From the NCBI GenBank assembly GCA_947846985.1, contig CANTUZ010000024.1, positions 992,001 to 1,056,000 of the forward strand: 64,000 bases of DNA. The letters are read 5' to 3'. The translations under genes and the position numbers were made by a program. Of this stretch, positions 53,864 to 64,000 are shown in pieces. This DNA is from Fratercula arctica. Taxonomy: Eukaryota; Chordata; Aves; Charadriiformes; Alcidae. Within the stretch, counting starts at the first letter, position 1. Each line of letters begins with the position of its first letter. The notes below the pieces were generated by a model that saw only the letters and a program-made list of their open reading frames with translations, did no database searches and had not been told where the DNA came from.

Positions 53864-64000
<10,137 letters not shown>

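Overview
The window looks like bird genomic DNA. Copies of the CR1 LINE 3' end are scattered through it, an ERVL-type LTR is likely, and it carries a bird/reptile-type epidermal differentiation complex (EDC). Genes are split by GT-AG introns and have TATA boxes and AATAAA signals. Nothing bacterial, phage or CRISPR-like is present. The species cannot be told from the sequence.

Layout. (1) 1-14,950: simple EDC (SEDC) genes on the minus strand. At the far left are the promoter and noncoding exon 1 of a gene whose coding exon lies outside the window. Next is a 156-residue protein with a Cys at nearly every fourth residue (3,767-4,237), then a large Cys-rich repeat protein that best fits EDCRP (11,008-13,824). 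(2) 17,200-19,400: a plus-strand SEDC gene of 347 residues with five 24-residue repeats, head-to-head with the EDCRP-like gene. (3) 19,400-29,040: about 9.6 kb with no gene I can support. (4) 29,050-46,800: two S100-fused-type genes on the plus strand, cornulin (CRNN) and scaffoldin (SCFN, trichohyalin-like). Each has a noncoding exon 1, a 46-codon exon 2, and a long exon 3 with tandem repeats. (5) 46,800-50,750: CR1 and LTR debris. (6) 50,760-52,800: S100A11 on the plus strand. (7) 53,290-64,000: the last 20 exons of COPA (coatomer alpha) on the minus strand, tail-to-tail with S100A11, with its 5' part beyond the right edge.

How the genes work together. The EDC proteins are structural components or regulators of cornification in skin, feather, beak and claw. 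Small Cys-rich proteins are thought to cross-link by disulfides and transglutaminase. CRNN and SCFN carry an N-terminal EF-hand unit and long charged repeats. S100A11 is the ancestral-type S100 gene at the cluster edge. COPA is a housekeeping vesicle-coat gene and marks the border of the cluster.

Main points for a second look: the coding exon of SCFN is open apart from one inserted base at about 43,262 inside its 348-bp repeat array; the 45-bp EDCRP array has a diverged core between homogenised flanks; and two promoter modules with conserved spacing are visible, one shared by the two minus-strand SEDC genes and one shared by CRNN and SCFN. I did not find a wholly new biological system; this is an EDC locus with unusual repeat dynamics.
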